DNA of 64,000 bases from an uncultured Lachnospiraceae bacterium (GTDB lineage: Bacteria; Bacillota; Clostridia; Lachnospirales; Lachnospiraceae), in contig CANPTH010000001.1 in assembly GCA_947576945.1 (NCBI GenBank), forward strand, positions 62,001-126,000, in the 5' to 3' direction. Positions within the stretch are counted from its first letter, which is position 1. Each line of letters opens with the position of its first letter. This document shows positions 21,214-31,195 of this stretch, one piece after another. The translations under genes and the position numbers were made by a program. The notes below the pieces were generated by a model. It saw only the letters and a list, made by a program, of their open reading frames with translations, did no database searches and was not told where the DNA came from.

Positions 21214-22437
21214 ATGAATATGATGGAACGGAATGATCATTCGAAAGAGCGCCGGTGGCGGGATGATATCAGAGGAGGTAAGCAGGAGGGGCATGAAGCG
21301 CAGACCGGAGATGACCTGCTGGTAGAAGATCTGGATATGATGGAACGTGAAGAGAATGGTGAGGACAAGGCAGGCCTGCATGGACTTCTGCAGCGGCCTT
21401 ATATGACAACGGTATTATTGGGCGTGATTGTTCTGCTTCTGCTCTGTATTATTGTTTTGCTTTTTCTGATTCCAGGGAAAAAGAAATTATCTGATGTAAA
21501 CGGAGATTTACAACAAAATATTACGGAGTATGCGCAGGAGCAAAAAAGGAATGACGTTGTCAGGAATACATCGGGAGAAGCTGTTGTCGTAAAACTTCCG
21601 GAGGAGCAGGATGAGAACAAGGATGCCGGAACGGTAAGCGGACAGGAGACACAATCCGGGCAGTCGCATGTGGAAGAGAAGATGCCGGCAAGCGATGAAT
21701 TTGTCTCTGCAGACGGTGATAAGACGGCGGTCGTGATCGATATAGAAGATGAGAATGATGTAGCATATACCAAAGAATTTATACTGAATGAGGCCCTGCC
21801 ATATTTTGCAGATAATAATCAGGATGCCATATGGGATCTGGCACATTTAAAGAGGTATGTGAAACTGTCGGCAGGATTGGAAGGCACAAATCAATATTAT
21901 TATATGGGCGGTGTAAACAGTAACGGCAGACCAGAGGGCAAGGGCCTTGCAATTTATGAGAAGAACAGTTATTACTATGGCGACTGGTCTGACGGTATAA
22001 GAAGTGGTGAAGGCGTTTGGTTTAAATTCTATATCGGACAGAAAGACGAAGATAATGCGATGGGGAAATACATGGCGCACAGCTATTCTGGCAGTTGGGC
22101 GAATGATCTGCCCAATGGACAGGGGGCAGAACACTATGATGTAGATACGTCTAAATTACAGGTGAGGGAAAGAATCCTGCAGAATGTAGTCGGTAACTTC
22201 AACAACGGGTTGTACGATGGCGAATTGTATGCCAATACAGTTGACTATACTGGCAATGTAGAAGAATGGAGCGGCATTACTGAGAAAGGCGTGTTTCAGC
22301 TGTGGAGAGATATGAGTGCAATTGGAGAATGCTCCGTGTGGCAGAAAGTTGACGATTCCTCTCTGTATATGGACATAGACAAATCTGAGAATAAGAATCA
22401 GGGACTGAAGGAACTGTTGAAGCCGGAAACAAAGTAA
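21214..22437 (+). CDS. Membrane-anchored MORN-repeat protein
   Basis: TM helix followed by G.G...Y...YYYGDWSDGIRSGEGVWFKFY and YSGSWANDLPNGQGAEHY MORN units. Confidence 0.8.
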   Translation: MNMMERNDHSKERRWRDDIRGGKQEGHEAQTGDDLLVEDLDMMEREENGEDKAGLHGLLQRPYMTTVLLGVIVLLLLCIIVLLFLIPGKKKLSDVNGDLQQNITEYAQEQKRNDVVRNTSGEAVVVKLPEEQDENKDAGTVSGQETQSGQSHVEEKMPASDEFVSADGDKTAVVIDIEDENDVAYTKEFILNEALPYFADNNQDAIWDLAHLKRYVKLSAGLEGTNQYYYMGGVNSNGRPEGKGLAIYEKNSYYYGDWSDGIRSGEGVWFKFYIGQKDEDNAMGKYMAHSYSGSWANDLPNGQGAEHYDVDTSKLQVRERILQNVVGNFNNGLYDGELYANTVDYTGNVEEWSGITEKGVFQLWRDMSAIGECSVWQKVDDSSLYMDIDKSENKNQGLKELLKPETK

Positions 22438-22623
22438 AATGCCGGATGCGCTTTTGCCGTGAATCGTAACGATAGGAATGAATTATACTGACCTGTATTA
22501 GATTTGTATTGCAATTCGTGCAAAATGATTATAGAATAGATTTGTGTAAAGGAAAATTATGGCATTTTTCATAATGCTTTTGCATAAGAGAAAATCCGAA
22601 TTGCAATAAGGAGAGTGACCGAT

Positions 22624-23316
22624 ATGCCTTGGTGTCCGGTGTGTAAGAATGAGTACAGGGAAGGAATAGCGCGTTGTGTGGACTGTAATGCTGCGCTGGT
22701 AGAAAGTCTGGATGAGGAGAACGGTGATGTCAACGATGCGCAGGAGAGGCTGGAGCGTCTGCACAGGATGTATGCTGCGGAACGGGTAAGACAAATGGAA
22801 GGCACGGAGGAGATGCCGGAAGCAGAGGAAATACCGGCTTATCATCCTTATCAGAACAGTGCGGCCAGGGCGGAGGATAACAGATCTTCTGCATACATAT
22901 TATTGATTGTAGGGATTACTGGTTTTATCTTCATTCTTCTTGTCTTTACGGGAATGATTCCTCTGTATCGAAATGAAAGCACTACAAAGTATCTGGTATG
23001 CGGTGTCATGGGAGCGATGTTCGTGCTCTTTATCGTGTTTGGCGTTGTATCCATGCGCAATTCCAGAATTTTGCTTGTGAAAGCGAAATCTGAGGATTCC
23101 CTGTTAAGTGAGTTGACGAAGTGGTGCGAGAATAATCTGTCTGTTGAAATGCTGGATGCGGAGCTTTTGGCGGAGGAGGCCGGAGAGGAGCAGAAGTATT
23201 TTATGCGTACCGACAGGATGAAGGCTATTATCAGCAATAAATTTATGAATTTAGATGAAGCATTTCTGGAACACTTTGTGGACGAGTATTACCAGAAGCT
23301 ATATGAGGACAGATGA
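22624..23316 (+). CDS. Zinc-ribbon membrane protein (hypothetical)
   Basis: MPWCPVCKNEYREGIARCVDCNAALVES plus two TM helices. Confidence 0.75.
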   Translation: MPWCPVCKNEYREGIARCVDCNAALVESLDEENGDVNDAQERLERLHRMYAAERVRQMEGTEEMPEAEEIPAYHPYQNSAARAEDNRSSAYILLIVGITGFIFILLVFTGMIPLYRNESTTKYLVCGVMGAMFVLFIVFGVVSMRNSRILLVKAKSEDSLLSELTKWCENNLSVEMLDAELLAEEAGEEQKYFMRTDRMKAIISNKFMNLDEAFLEHFVDEYYQKLYEDR

Positions 23317-23792
23317 AGATAACAGTAATTGCAGTTGGTAAAGTGAAAGAGAAATTCTATCGGGAAGCCATAGCGGAATATGAGAAACGGCTCAGCCGTT
23401 ATTGCAGATTGGAGATCGTACAGGTAGACGATGAGAAAACGCCGGATAAGGCAGGAATGGCGATGGAACAGCTGATCCTCAGGAAAGAGGCCGAGAGAAT
23501 TCTGAAATATATCCGGGAAGATGCATTAGCAGTCACATTGGAGATCCAGGGCAAAGAATATGATTCGGAAGGATTTGCGGCTGTGTTGGAGAGAGCGGCA
23601 ACGCAGGGCATCAGCCATATTCAATTTATCATTGGCGGTTCGTTGGGGCTGCATGAAGAGATTTGTAAGAGAGCTGACCATGCGGTCAGCTTTTCTAAAA
23701 TGACTTTTCCGCATCAGTTGATGCGGGTAATCCTGTTAGAACAGATTTACAGGGGATACCGCATTATAAATGGAGAACCATATCATAAGTGA
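23313..23792 (+). CDS. rlmH: 23S rRNA (pseudouridine1915-N3)-methyltransferase RlmH
   Basis: MKITVIAVGKVKEKFYREAIAEYEKRLSRYC; FIIGGSLGL; LLEQIYRGYRIINGEPYHK. Confidence 0.96.
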   Translation: MKITVIAVGKVKEKFYREAIAEYEKRLSRYCRLEIVQVDDEKTPDKAGMAMEQLILRKEAERILKYIREDALAVTLEIQGKEYDSEGFAAVLERAATQGISHIQFIIGGSLGLHEEICKRADHAVSFSKMTFPHQLMRVILLEQIYRGYRIINGEPYHK

Positions 23793-23971
23793 GGGTAGGA
23801 TTTTACGCAATTCCAGGAAATATATGAGCGATAGGATTTAGATTTCAACCCATTGAAGAAGAATCACAGAGATAGTTAAGGTGTTGATAAGTGGAGGGGA
23901 GCGGCATTACTCGTTAGTATATTGTGGAAGAATAAAGGTATGATTTTGTGTGATGCAACATATAGTGAACT

Positions 23972-24271
23972 ATGAGAAGGAATCATAGAAAACTGCCTAT
24001 ACCAACCTTATCCGGTTCTAAAGAACTGATCGTTGAGTCCCTGAAACTTCCAAAGGATACGATGCTGGGCGCGTCGATCGTCACAGTCACCGGAAACAGG
24101 GAAGCTTTTATAGAAAATTATAAGGGAATACTGGAGTATACAAAGGAATCCATCGTGCTGCAGGGTAAGAACTGTAAGATCTGTTTTGAGGGCAGGCAGC
24201 TGGCGATTGATTACTATACCAATGAAGATATGAAGATCAGCGGCAGTATTGAGGCTGTCCGTTACGTCTAG
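23972..24271 (+). CDS. yqfC: YabP/YqfC family sporulation protein
   Basis: ITVTGNREAFIENYKGILEYTKESIVLQGKNCKICFEGRQLAIDYYTNEDMKISG; followed by yqfD and phoH. Confidence 0.85.
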   Translation: MRRNHRKLPIPTLSGSKELIVESLKLPKDTMLGASIVTVTGNREAFIENYKGILEYTKESIVLQGKNCKICFEGRQLAIDYYTNEDMKISGSIEAVRYV

Positions 24272-25536
24272 TGTATGGGGGTGCAGAAATGCTTCATTGG
24301 GTACAGTATATCCGAGGCTATGTGAAGATCAGGGTATGGGGATATTCCACGGAAAGACTGCTGAATCTGTGCGGAAATCATGATATTCTGGTGTGGGATA
24401 TCGTCAATCATGGTGATCATGATACTATGAAGATCAGTGTGCGCGGTTTTTTTGCATTGAAACCGTTGTTGAAGAAGACCGGAACCAGGGCAGCCGTTTT
24501 ACAGAAATATGGACTGCCTTTTTTTATGTCTAAAATGCAGAAGCGCAAAATGTTTGTTGCCGGACTGCTGGGCTGCCTTCTTTTCTGGGTAATCATGGCA
24601 GGTTATATCTGGAATATTGAGATCGAGGGGAATTATGTCCTGACAGAGGATGTGCTGATGGACTACCTGGATGAGAAGGGTGTGCATGTTGCCATGAAAA
24701 AGAGCCGGCTGCAGATAGAAGGTCTGGAGAAAGCGCTGCGGGAAGATCATGACATTATTACATGGACATCTGTGCAGGTAAAAGGTACTACGCTTCTGAT
24801 TCACATCAAGGAAAATGAAATGCCGGACTATGAGCAGAACATGCAGCAGGCACAGGAAGATGGTATCGATCTTATCGCGACCAGGCCGGGAACCGTATCC
24901 TATATTATCACCAGAAGCGGTGTGCCGCAGGTGGCGCTGGGAGATACGGTGGAAAAGGGAGATGTTCTGGTCAGCGGAGCAGTACCGGTCTACAATGAGG
25001 ATACTACAGTCAGAAAATACCAGTTTGTGCAGTCAGATGCGGATATTTTGCTTCGTTATACGGAATCGCTTTCCGTGAAAAGGGATATTCTATACGATGA
25101 GAAACTGTATTCCGGCAGACAGAAAGAGATGATCACTCTGGGTGTCAATGATAAAGAGTGGGACATTAGATTCGGAAAAGTTCCCTATGAACAGTATGAT
25201 ATCAGTGGAGAGAAGAAGCAGGTCCGTCTGCTGGACCGTTTATATCTGCCCTTTTTCTATGGCAGAAAGACAATTCAGGAATATGAGATTGTAAGGAAGA
25301 AACATACGGCGGATGAGATGAATAACATCATGCAGGAAGAATGGCGAAAAATTATAGCATCTTTGGATGAAAAAGGGGTACAAATTACTGAAAAAAATGT
25401 TACAATAAAAAAGTATGATGATAATTGGGTATTAAATGCCCGTATGCAGTTGGAGGAGGCGGCAGTAGAGTCCGCACCGACTGAGGTCGAACCGGTGGCG
25501 CAGGAGGAAGCGTCTGAAGAGGAGAATGCTGAATAG
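24271..25536 (+). CDS. yqfD: Sporulation protein YqfD
   Basis: IRGYVKIRVWGYSTERLLNLC; IWNIEIEGNYVLTED; LIATRPGTVSYIITRSGVPQVALGDTVEKGDVLVSG; true start may be 24289. Confidence 0.88.
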   Translation: MYGGAEMLHWVQYIRGYVKIRVWGYSTERLLNLCGNHDILVWDIVNHGDHDTMKISVRGFFALKPLLKKTGTRAAVLQKYGLPFFMSKMQKRKMFVAGLLGCLLFWVIMAGYIWNIEIEGNYVLTEDVLMDYLDEKGVHVAMKKSRLQIEGLEKALREDHDIITWTSVQVKGTTLLIHIKENEMPDYEQNMQQAQEDGIDLIATRPGTVSYIITRSGVPQVALGDTVEKGDVLVSGAVPVYNEDTTVRKYQFVQSDADILLRYTESLSVKRDILYDEKLYSGRQKEMITLGVNDKEWDIRFGKVPYEQYDISGEKKQVRLLDRLYLPFFYGRKTIQEYEIVRKKHTADEMNNIMQEEWRKIIASLDEKGVQITEKNVTIKKYDDNWVLNARMQLEEAAVESAPTEVEPVAQEEASEEENAE

Positions 25537-25569
25537 CAGTACACTGCGAAAGAAAGAGGCGGAACAGAT

Positions 25570-26583
25570 ATGGAGGAATTTACGATCAGCATCGATATGC
25601 CGATGGAACATATGCAGAATCTTTTCGGCAGAGGAGATGCTTATATTAAGAAGATAGAAGACGATCTGCATGTGATGATCGTGGATCGAGACGGATCCGT
25701 AAAGATCAGCGGGAAGCGGGATGCAGTCATGAAAGCATCCCATATCGTGCGTGAGCTTTTAACCTTATCGGAACGGGGGAACGTTCTGGAAGAACAGAAT
25801 GTGAATTACGCGCTGGAGATGGAGAAGGAGAGCGGAGAGGATGTTCTTCTGGAGATAGACGGGGACTGCATCTGTCATACGGTAAGCGGGAAACCGATCA
25901 AGCCGAAGACTCTGGGACAGAAAAAGTACGTGGATGCGATCAGGGATCATATGATAGTATTCGGTATCGGGCCTGCGGGAACCGGCAAGACTTATCTGGC
26001 CATGGCCATGGCGATCACGGCCTTCAAGAACAATGAGGTCAGCCGGATCATTTTGACAAGACCGGCCATCGAGGCAGGTGAAAAGCTCGGATTTCTGCCG
26101 GGAGATCTGCAGAGTAAGGTGGATCCGTATCTGCGCCCGCTGTATGATGCCCTGTACCAGATCATGGGAGCAGAGAGTTTTGCCCGTAATATGGAGAAGG
26201 GACTGATCGAGGTGGCGCCGCTTGCCTATATGCGGGGGCGGACGCTTGACAACGCTTATATTATTCTGGATGAGGCGCAGAATACGACGCCGGCGCAGAT
26301 GAAGATGTTCCTGACCCGTATCGGTTTTGGCTCTAAAGTGGTGGTGACAGGCGATGCCTCGCAGAAGGATCTGGCACCGGATATGAAGTCAGGGTTGGAT
26401 ATTGCAGCGAGAGTGTTATCTAAAATCGATGATATCGCGTTTTGTAAATTGAGCAGCAAGGATGTGGTAAGGCATCCGCTTGTACAGAAGATCGTCAAAG
26501 CGTACGAGGATTTTGAGTCGAGAGAGACAAGACGCAGTGAATTAAAACTGAGAAGCAGGAATAATAATCGTGGAAAAAAGTAA
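25570..26583 (+). CDS. phoH: PhoH family protein
   Basis: GIGPAGTGKTYLAMAMAI; RPAIEAGEKLGFLPGDLQSKVDPYLRPLYDAL; VVTGDASQKDL. Confidence 0.95.
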   Translation: MEEFTISIDMPMEHMQNLFGRGDAYIKKIEDDLHVMIVDRDGSVKISGKRDAVMKASHIVRELLTLSERGNVLEEQNVNYALEMEKESGEDVLLEIDGDCICHTVSGKPIKPKTLGQKKYVDAIRDHMIVFGIGPAGTGKTYLAMAMAITAFKNNEVSRIILTRPAIEAGEKLGFLPGDLQSKVDPYLRPLYDALYQIMGAESFARNMEKGLIEVAPLAYMRGRTLDNAYIILDEAQNTTPAQMKMFLTRIGFGSKVVVTGDASQKDLAPDMKSGLDIAARVLSKIDDIAFCKLSSKDVVRHPLVQKIVKAYEDFESRETRRSELKLRSRNNNRGKK

Positions 26584-27769
26584 AAACAATCGTATAAAAA
26601 GAATCATGATATTCAGCATTATGTTTGTGGCGGCAGGCGGGATCGCATTTTTCGGAAGTATTCTGAATCAGCCCGGCACCGACAGCCTGATCCGTAATAC
26701 AGTAATGGTACTGACGGGAACCGGTATTGTTATCTATGCCTATCTGTTAAGTGAAGTGACCGGTTTATTTATCTATCGCAACGAAGGTAAATATGTCAAA
26801 TTTGCCGTTGTTTATCTTGGAAGCCTGGCTGCTGCGGTTTTTTTCCCGATGCTGCCGGTAACGGGATGGCCGTTTCTTGCAATCTTTGTCTTTCTTGGCG
26901 TGTTCAGCAACGGTATAACGGGAATGGCGGCGGGCAGTGTATGTCTGCTTCTGGCAGTTAACTTTGCGGGCGGTGATATGACAGTTTTCTGGCTTTATTT
27001 TATCAGCGGTCTGGCAGGCATTCTCATGTTCTGCAATCTGAATGATGATTTTCTGGTAGGCCTGCCGGTGGTCGTTTCCCTGCTGGTGCTGATCCTTTGC
27101 CTGACTGCCAATGTGGTTCTGTTCTCCAAAGAGCAGCTTGCGCTGGAACAATATACGATTCCGGCAGTCAACGTGATCGTATGCTGTATTCTGCTTCTGA
27201 TCATACTGAAGGCATTCAGCTCGTCGGTGATCCATAAGGATCAGGAGAAATATATGGAGATCAACGATCCGGAATGTCCGCTTTTAGTACAGCTCAAGAA
27301 TCTGTCCAGGGATGAATATTATCATGCGATACATACGGCGTATCTGGGCGATCGGATCGCCAAGCGTCTGCAGTTGGATGCGTCCGCCGTTAAGGCATGC
27401 GGCTATTATCACAGAATCGGTAAATTAAAAGGAGAAAACAGCTGGGAAAATGTGTCCGCTATCTGCGACGAATACCATTTTCCTGCAAAAACGAAAAGGA
27501 TCCTGAAAGAGTATGTAGACGGATCCGAGAAGGTGGTGTCAGGCGAAACGATCGTGGTATTGTTCGCTGACTGTATTGTTTCATCTATTCTGTATCTGTT
27601 TGAGAAAGACCCTAAGGCGCAGTTGGATTACGGACAGCTGATCGATACTGTGTTTAAGAAGAAGCTGGAGACGGACGAGCTGTGGGAGAATCAGATTTCT
27701 CTGGCTCAGCTTTATGAGATGAAGAAGATATTTGTGGAGGAGAAATTATATTATGACTTCTTACGTTGA
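26570..27769 (+). CDS. PgpH/YqfF-like HD-domain membrane protein, short form with degenerate HD motif
   Basis: Located between phoH and ybeY; multi-TM; HAIHTAYLGDRIAKRLQLDASAVKACGYYHRIGKL. Confidence 0.75.
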   Translation: MEKSKNNRIKRIMIFSIMFVAAGGIAFFGSILNQPGTDSLIRNTVMVLTGTGIVIYAYLLSEVTGLFIYRNEGKYVKFAVVYLGSLAAAVFFPMLPVTGWPFLAIFVFLGVFSNGITGMAAGSVCLLLAVNFAGGDMTVFWLYFISGLAGILMFCNLNDDFLVGLPVVVSLLVLILCLTANVVLFSKEQLALEQYTIPAVNVIVCCILLLIILKAFSSSVIHKDQEKYMEINDPECPLLVQLKNLSRDEYYHAIHTAYLGDRIAKRLQLDASAVKACGYYHRIGKLKGENSWENVSAICDEYHFPAKTKRILKEYVDGSEKVVSGETIVVLFADCIVSSILYLFEKDPKAQLDYGQLIDTVFKKKLETDELWENQISLAQLYEMKKIFVEEKLYYDFLR

Positions 27770-28256
27770 AAATGAAACAGACGTTTCTTTTCCCTTTACC
27801 ATGCAGGAGATCTTGGAGCAGATCATGGAAACAGTACTGGAGACAGAAAACTGCCCCTATGAGACTACGGTAAATCTTCTTCTTACCGATCGAAATGGGA
27901 TCCGGGAATACAACAGAGAGTATCGTGATCTGGATAAGGAGACAGATGTGCTGTCGTTTCCGAACATTCCTTTTGTCAAGGCGGGGGACTTTACGATCGT
28001 TGAGGAGGATGAAGCGGAGTATTTCGACCCGGACAGCGGGGAACTGGTGTTGGGAGATATTATTTTGTCGGCTGATCATGTTGCAGCACAGGCGCAGGAG
28101 TACGGGCATTCTCTTCTGCGGGAATTTGCTTTTCTGACAGCCCACAGTATGTTTCATCTGTGCGGTTATGACCATATGACACCGCAGGAAGCGGAGATCA
28201 TGGAGAGAAAGCAGGAGGAAGTATTAGAACAGCTTAAGATTACGCGTGATCTATAG
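27753..28256 (+). CDS. ybeY: Endoribonuclease YbeY
   Basis: REYNREYRDLDKETDVLSFP; HSMFHLCGYDHM zinc motif. Confidence 0.95.
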   Translation: MTSYVENETDVSFPFTMQEILEQIMETVLETENCPYETTVNLLLTDRNGIREYNREYRDLDKETDVLSFPNIPFVKAGDFTIVEEDEAEYFDPDSGELVLGDIILSADHVAAQAQEYGHSLLREFAFLTAHSMFHLCGYDHMTPQEAEIMERKQEEVLEQLKITRDL

Positions 28257-28263
28257 AAAGTAT

Positions 28264-28420
28264 GTTACTATTCACGGGGGCCTGAACTGTTGCAAGGGCA
28301 TTGAGTACGTAGTACTCGCTGATAACTTTACGTTTTCAGACATCCAGCCTCTCGCCGAAGGCGACCTGGAATGTGCTGGATGTGTAACAGTTTGCGGCTG
28401 GTCAGGCCGTGAACTGTAAC
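28264..28420. repeat. 157-bp structured intergenic element bounded by imperfect inverted ends; right end is repeat family 3
   Basis: Left gttactattcacgggggcctga versus right tcaggccgtgaactgtaac (inverted), with two internal hairpins. Confidence 0.65.
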
Positions 28421-28474
28421 GAAATTACTGCATGCGCTCGGGATTCAGGACCGGCCGCATGATGGAGGTATACA

Positions 28475-30142
28475 ATGAAGGTACGAAAGAAAGCGGGTCC
28501 GGGGAGAAATTCTGCGCTGGCAGCGATTAAAACCTCGATGATCCAGTCTGCCGGGATCTTGTCCTATGTTATCTTACTTATCATGCGGATACCATTGTGT
28601 AAGGTGATAGGTGATGCAGGTGTAGGATTGTTTGCGCCGGCGTTTGAGATATTTATGCTGATTACTTATATTACATCATACAGTGTGACGGGCGCTGTGT
28701 CCGGTATGATCCGATACAGAGTGAAGCGGGAACAGCACCGAAATGCCAGAAGAGTGTTTGGCGCGGTCTTTATCATGGATCTGGTGGTCAGTTCCGTGAT
28801 TGCTGCTGTGCTTGTTCTAACGGCTTCTAAGATAGCCGATTTCGTGATACTGGAATCCTTGAGCCGGATGGCAGTGCTTGTTGCTGCACCGACTATCGTT
28901 CTTGCAGCGTTGATCGGGACATTCCGTGGATTTTTCAACGGCTATGGTCTGGGAACACTGACGGCACACTCACAATATATAGAGAGGATATCCATGTTCC
29001 TTTGCGCTCTGGGGTGCGGAAGAACGCTTTATGCATACGGGAATAAGGTTTCTGCATTGCGGCAGAATGCGGAATTTAGTTTTGCCCATGGAGCGATGGG
29101 CGCTATGTTGGGGGTGCTGCTTTCACAGGTGATCACAACGATCTATCTTCTGATCATTTATTTATTTTACTCCAGAACATTGCGCGACCGGATTAAGGCG
29201 GAGAGCGGCAAAGGGGGAGACTCTCAGTATTCTATACAGAGAACAGTGCTTCTGAATTGTATCCCGATGGCGATCGTTGCCGTTTTTACGAATCTGTTCA
29301 TGCTGATCGATCAGCGTATGTTTAATTACTGCATGAACAAAAGAGCAGAAGAACTGGGGGAGATACGTACGGCGTCCTGGGGAGCCTATTACGGTAAATT
29401 TGCTGTTTTGATCGGGGTTGGGGCTGCATTGTGTCTGTTGGGGGTAACGGTGACGGTCAGCAAGATCAAGAATGCGTACGACAAGGAAGACTATCGGATC
29501 ATGAGAGAGCGGTTGGACAAGGCTGTATGCAAATTGTCCATAACGGCGTTTCCGATGGCGGTCTATCTGGCGGCTCTGGCTGAGGCCATTGTCAAGTGTC
29601 TGTACAAGCATGAAACGGCGGCAGTCGGAGCATGGATCCAAAAGGGAGCAGTCATTATCGTACTTTGCAGTTTCAGCTTTTTCTTTGCGCAGCTTTTGTT
29701 CCGAATGCATATGCTGCGTGAGCTGTTTGTCTCGATACTTGCTTCTATGATCGTGCATATTCTCGTTGCTTATCTGTTTGTGCAGAAAGCGCTGCTTGGA
29801 GCGGATGGGATCATCTATGCATTGATTGCTTACTTTGCCGTTTTTTGTGTAATGAACTTCCTGTTTATCAGCAGGAACTTAAGATATCAGCCCAGTTGGT
29901 TCGCGGGCGTCGCATTTCCGGCTGCCGCCGCTGTCGTATCCGGACTGGTGGTTATGCTGATTGGCAGATTCATGCTGGAACCGGCTGGAGCGACAGTTAC
30001 AATCCTTACTGGCATTGCGGCGGGGATTTTTCTCGATCTGACTATGCTGATGATACTGCGGGTGATCGGAGAAGAAGAGCTGTCCCGGATACCGCTTGGT
30101 TTTTTCTTTATCATGTTCGGAAAGAATATCGGGGTTTTATAG
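28475..30142 (+). CDS. SpoVB/MurJ-like polysaccharide/lipid flippase
   Basis: Multi-TM MATE/MOP fold; FRGFFNGYG; LIDQRMFNY. Confidence 0.85.
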   Translation: MKVRKKAGPGRNSALAAIKTSMIQSAGILSYVILLIMRIPLCKVIGDAGVGLFAPAFEIFMLITYITSYSVTGAVSGMIRYRVKREQHRNARRVFGAVFIMDLVVSSVIAAVLVLTASKIADFVILESLSRMAVLVAAPTIVLAALIGTFRGFFNGYGLGTLTAHSQYIERISMFLCALGCGRTLYAYGNKVSALRQNAEFSFAHGAMGAMLGVLLSQVITTIYLLIIYLFYSRTLRDRIKAESGKGGDSQYSIQRTVLLNCIPMAIVAVFTNLFMLIDQRMFNYCMNKRAEELGEIRTASWGAYYGKFAVLIGVGAALCLLGVTVTVSKIKNAYDKEDYRIMRERLDKAVCKLSITAFPMAVYLAALAEAIVKCLYKHETAAVGAWIQKGAVIIVLCSFSFFFAQLLFRMHMLRELFVSILASMIVHILVAYLFVQKALLGADGIIYALIAYFAVFCVMNFLFISRNLRYQPSWFAGVAFPAAAAVVSGLVVMLIGRFMLEPAGATVTILTGIAAGIFLDLTMLMILRVIGEEELSRIPLGFFFIMFGKNIGVL

Positions 30143-30352
30143 GAGCCGGGACTTTGGAATCCGGTTCGGCAGACTGAACAGATTCCGTTAGATTTTGTGA
30201 CGCTTCAGAATGGAGTAAGGATGAAGCTGGGAGAACAGGATATCGATTTGAAGTAAAATATTAAAACAGAAATTTGGAGTGAAGCTGAATATTTTTTTGT
30301 AAATGACTGATACTGATTACAGGAGAATCCGATAAGAAGGGCTTGTGTAAGG

Positions 30353-31030
30353 ATGAAATTTGTAAGACGTGTCAGTCTTTTTTTTGTAATATCAATATTT
30401 TTGTTGGGAGCGGGCGGCTATATGGCGCTGAAAGCGGAGCAGTTCTTCTATCCAAACAAATATCAGGAAAAAGAAATTGAGAAAAGTATGTATGATTCTG
30501 ACAGCATGAAAAACAGTAACAGCGGTCAGTGGACTTCCGGAAAAGAGACGCAGGAAGAGATGATTATAGAGACAGCGGTAGAGAAGATTCCTGTGGTGAC
30601 GGCAGATACTATGTATTTAATCGAGGAAGTCAATCTTGCGGATGGTACGATTCAGGAGAAGCAGGAGGATGTACCGGTGAAATATATTGGACTGGATCGA
30701 GAGAGCCTGATCAAAGAACTGGAATCCTATGACAAGAATCCACCGCTCACGGAATTGGAAATGGGATTCGAGACTATAGAGCTGACGGCCTTTTCCAAAG
30801 ACAGAGTGGTAGTATGTAAGTATTATAAAGCAGCAGAGGAAAAGGGATACTATTTGATGGTGGAAGATCATTTTATCGTGGTATATGAGGAAGATAAGAG
30901 ACGGCTTCATATGAATACAGATATCCTGTTGTCCGATCTCAGTGATCAGCTGAAGGCGGAAATCATACAGGGTAAATTTATTGAAAATGATGAAGAACTG
31001 TATAATTTTCTGGAATCTTATTCAAGCTGA
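30353..31030 (+). CDS. BofC-like domain membrane-anchored protein
   Basis: N-terminal TM, KGYYLMVEDHFIVVYEEDKRRLHMNTDILLSDL resembles BofC C-terminal domain. Confidence 0.6.
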   Translation: MKFVRRVSLFFVISIFLLGAGGYMALKAEQFFYPNKYQEKEIEKSMYDSDSMKNSNSGQWTSGKETQEEMIIETAVEKIPVVTADTMYLIEEVNLADGTIQEKQEDVPVKYIGLDRESLIKELESYDKNPPLTELEMGFETIELTAFSKDRVVVCKYYKAAEEKGYYLMVEDHFIVVYEEDKRRLHMNTDILLSDLSDQLKAEIIQGKFIENDEELYNFLESYSS

Positions 31031-31044
31031 AGATTAAAGGCAGG

Positions 31045-31090
31045 TTCCCCTTGTGCTTACCAGAAAAGGTATCTGAAAGGGGAATTTTTA
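31045..31090 (+). terminator. Rho-independent terminator
   Basis: ttcccctt ... aaggggaa followed by ttttta. Confidence 0.6.
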
Positions 31091-31129
31091 ATGCTGAAAG
31101 GTTATATTTTATGATATAATGTCTCAGGG

Positions 31130-31156
31130 CGTGTATTCTTTTGTTCACTGAGGGTA
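31130..31156 (-). repeat. Repeat family 2 copy C (reverse orientation)
   Basis: cgtgtattcttttgttcactgagggta. Confidence 0.75.
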
Positions 31157-31195
31157 TTGTCGATTTATAAAGAAAGGTTTGAAAATACAGGAAAT

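Noticed and set aside
23935-23966. Possible sigma-E-like -10 (catatagt) upstream of yqfC
   Set aside because: Only about 6 bp from the annotated ATG, leaving no room for an RBS; start site uncertain, so not supported.
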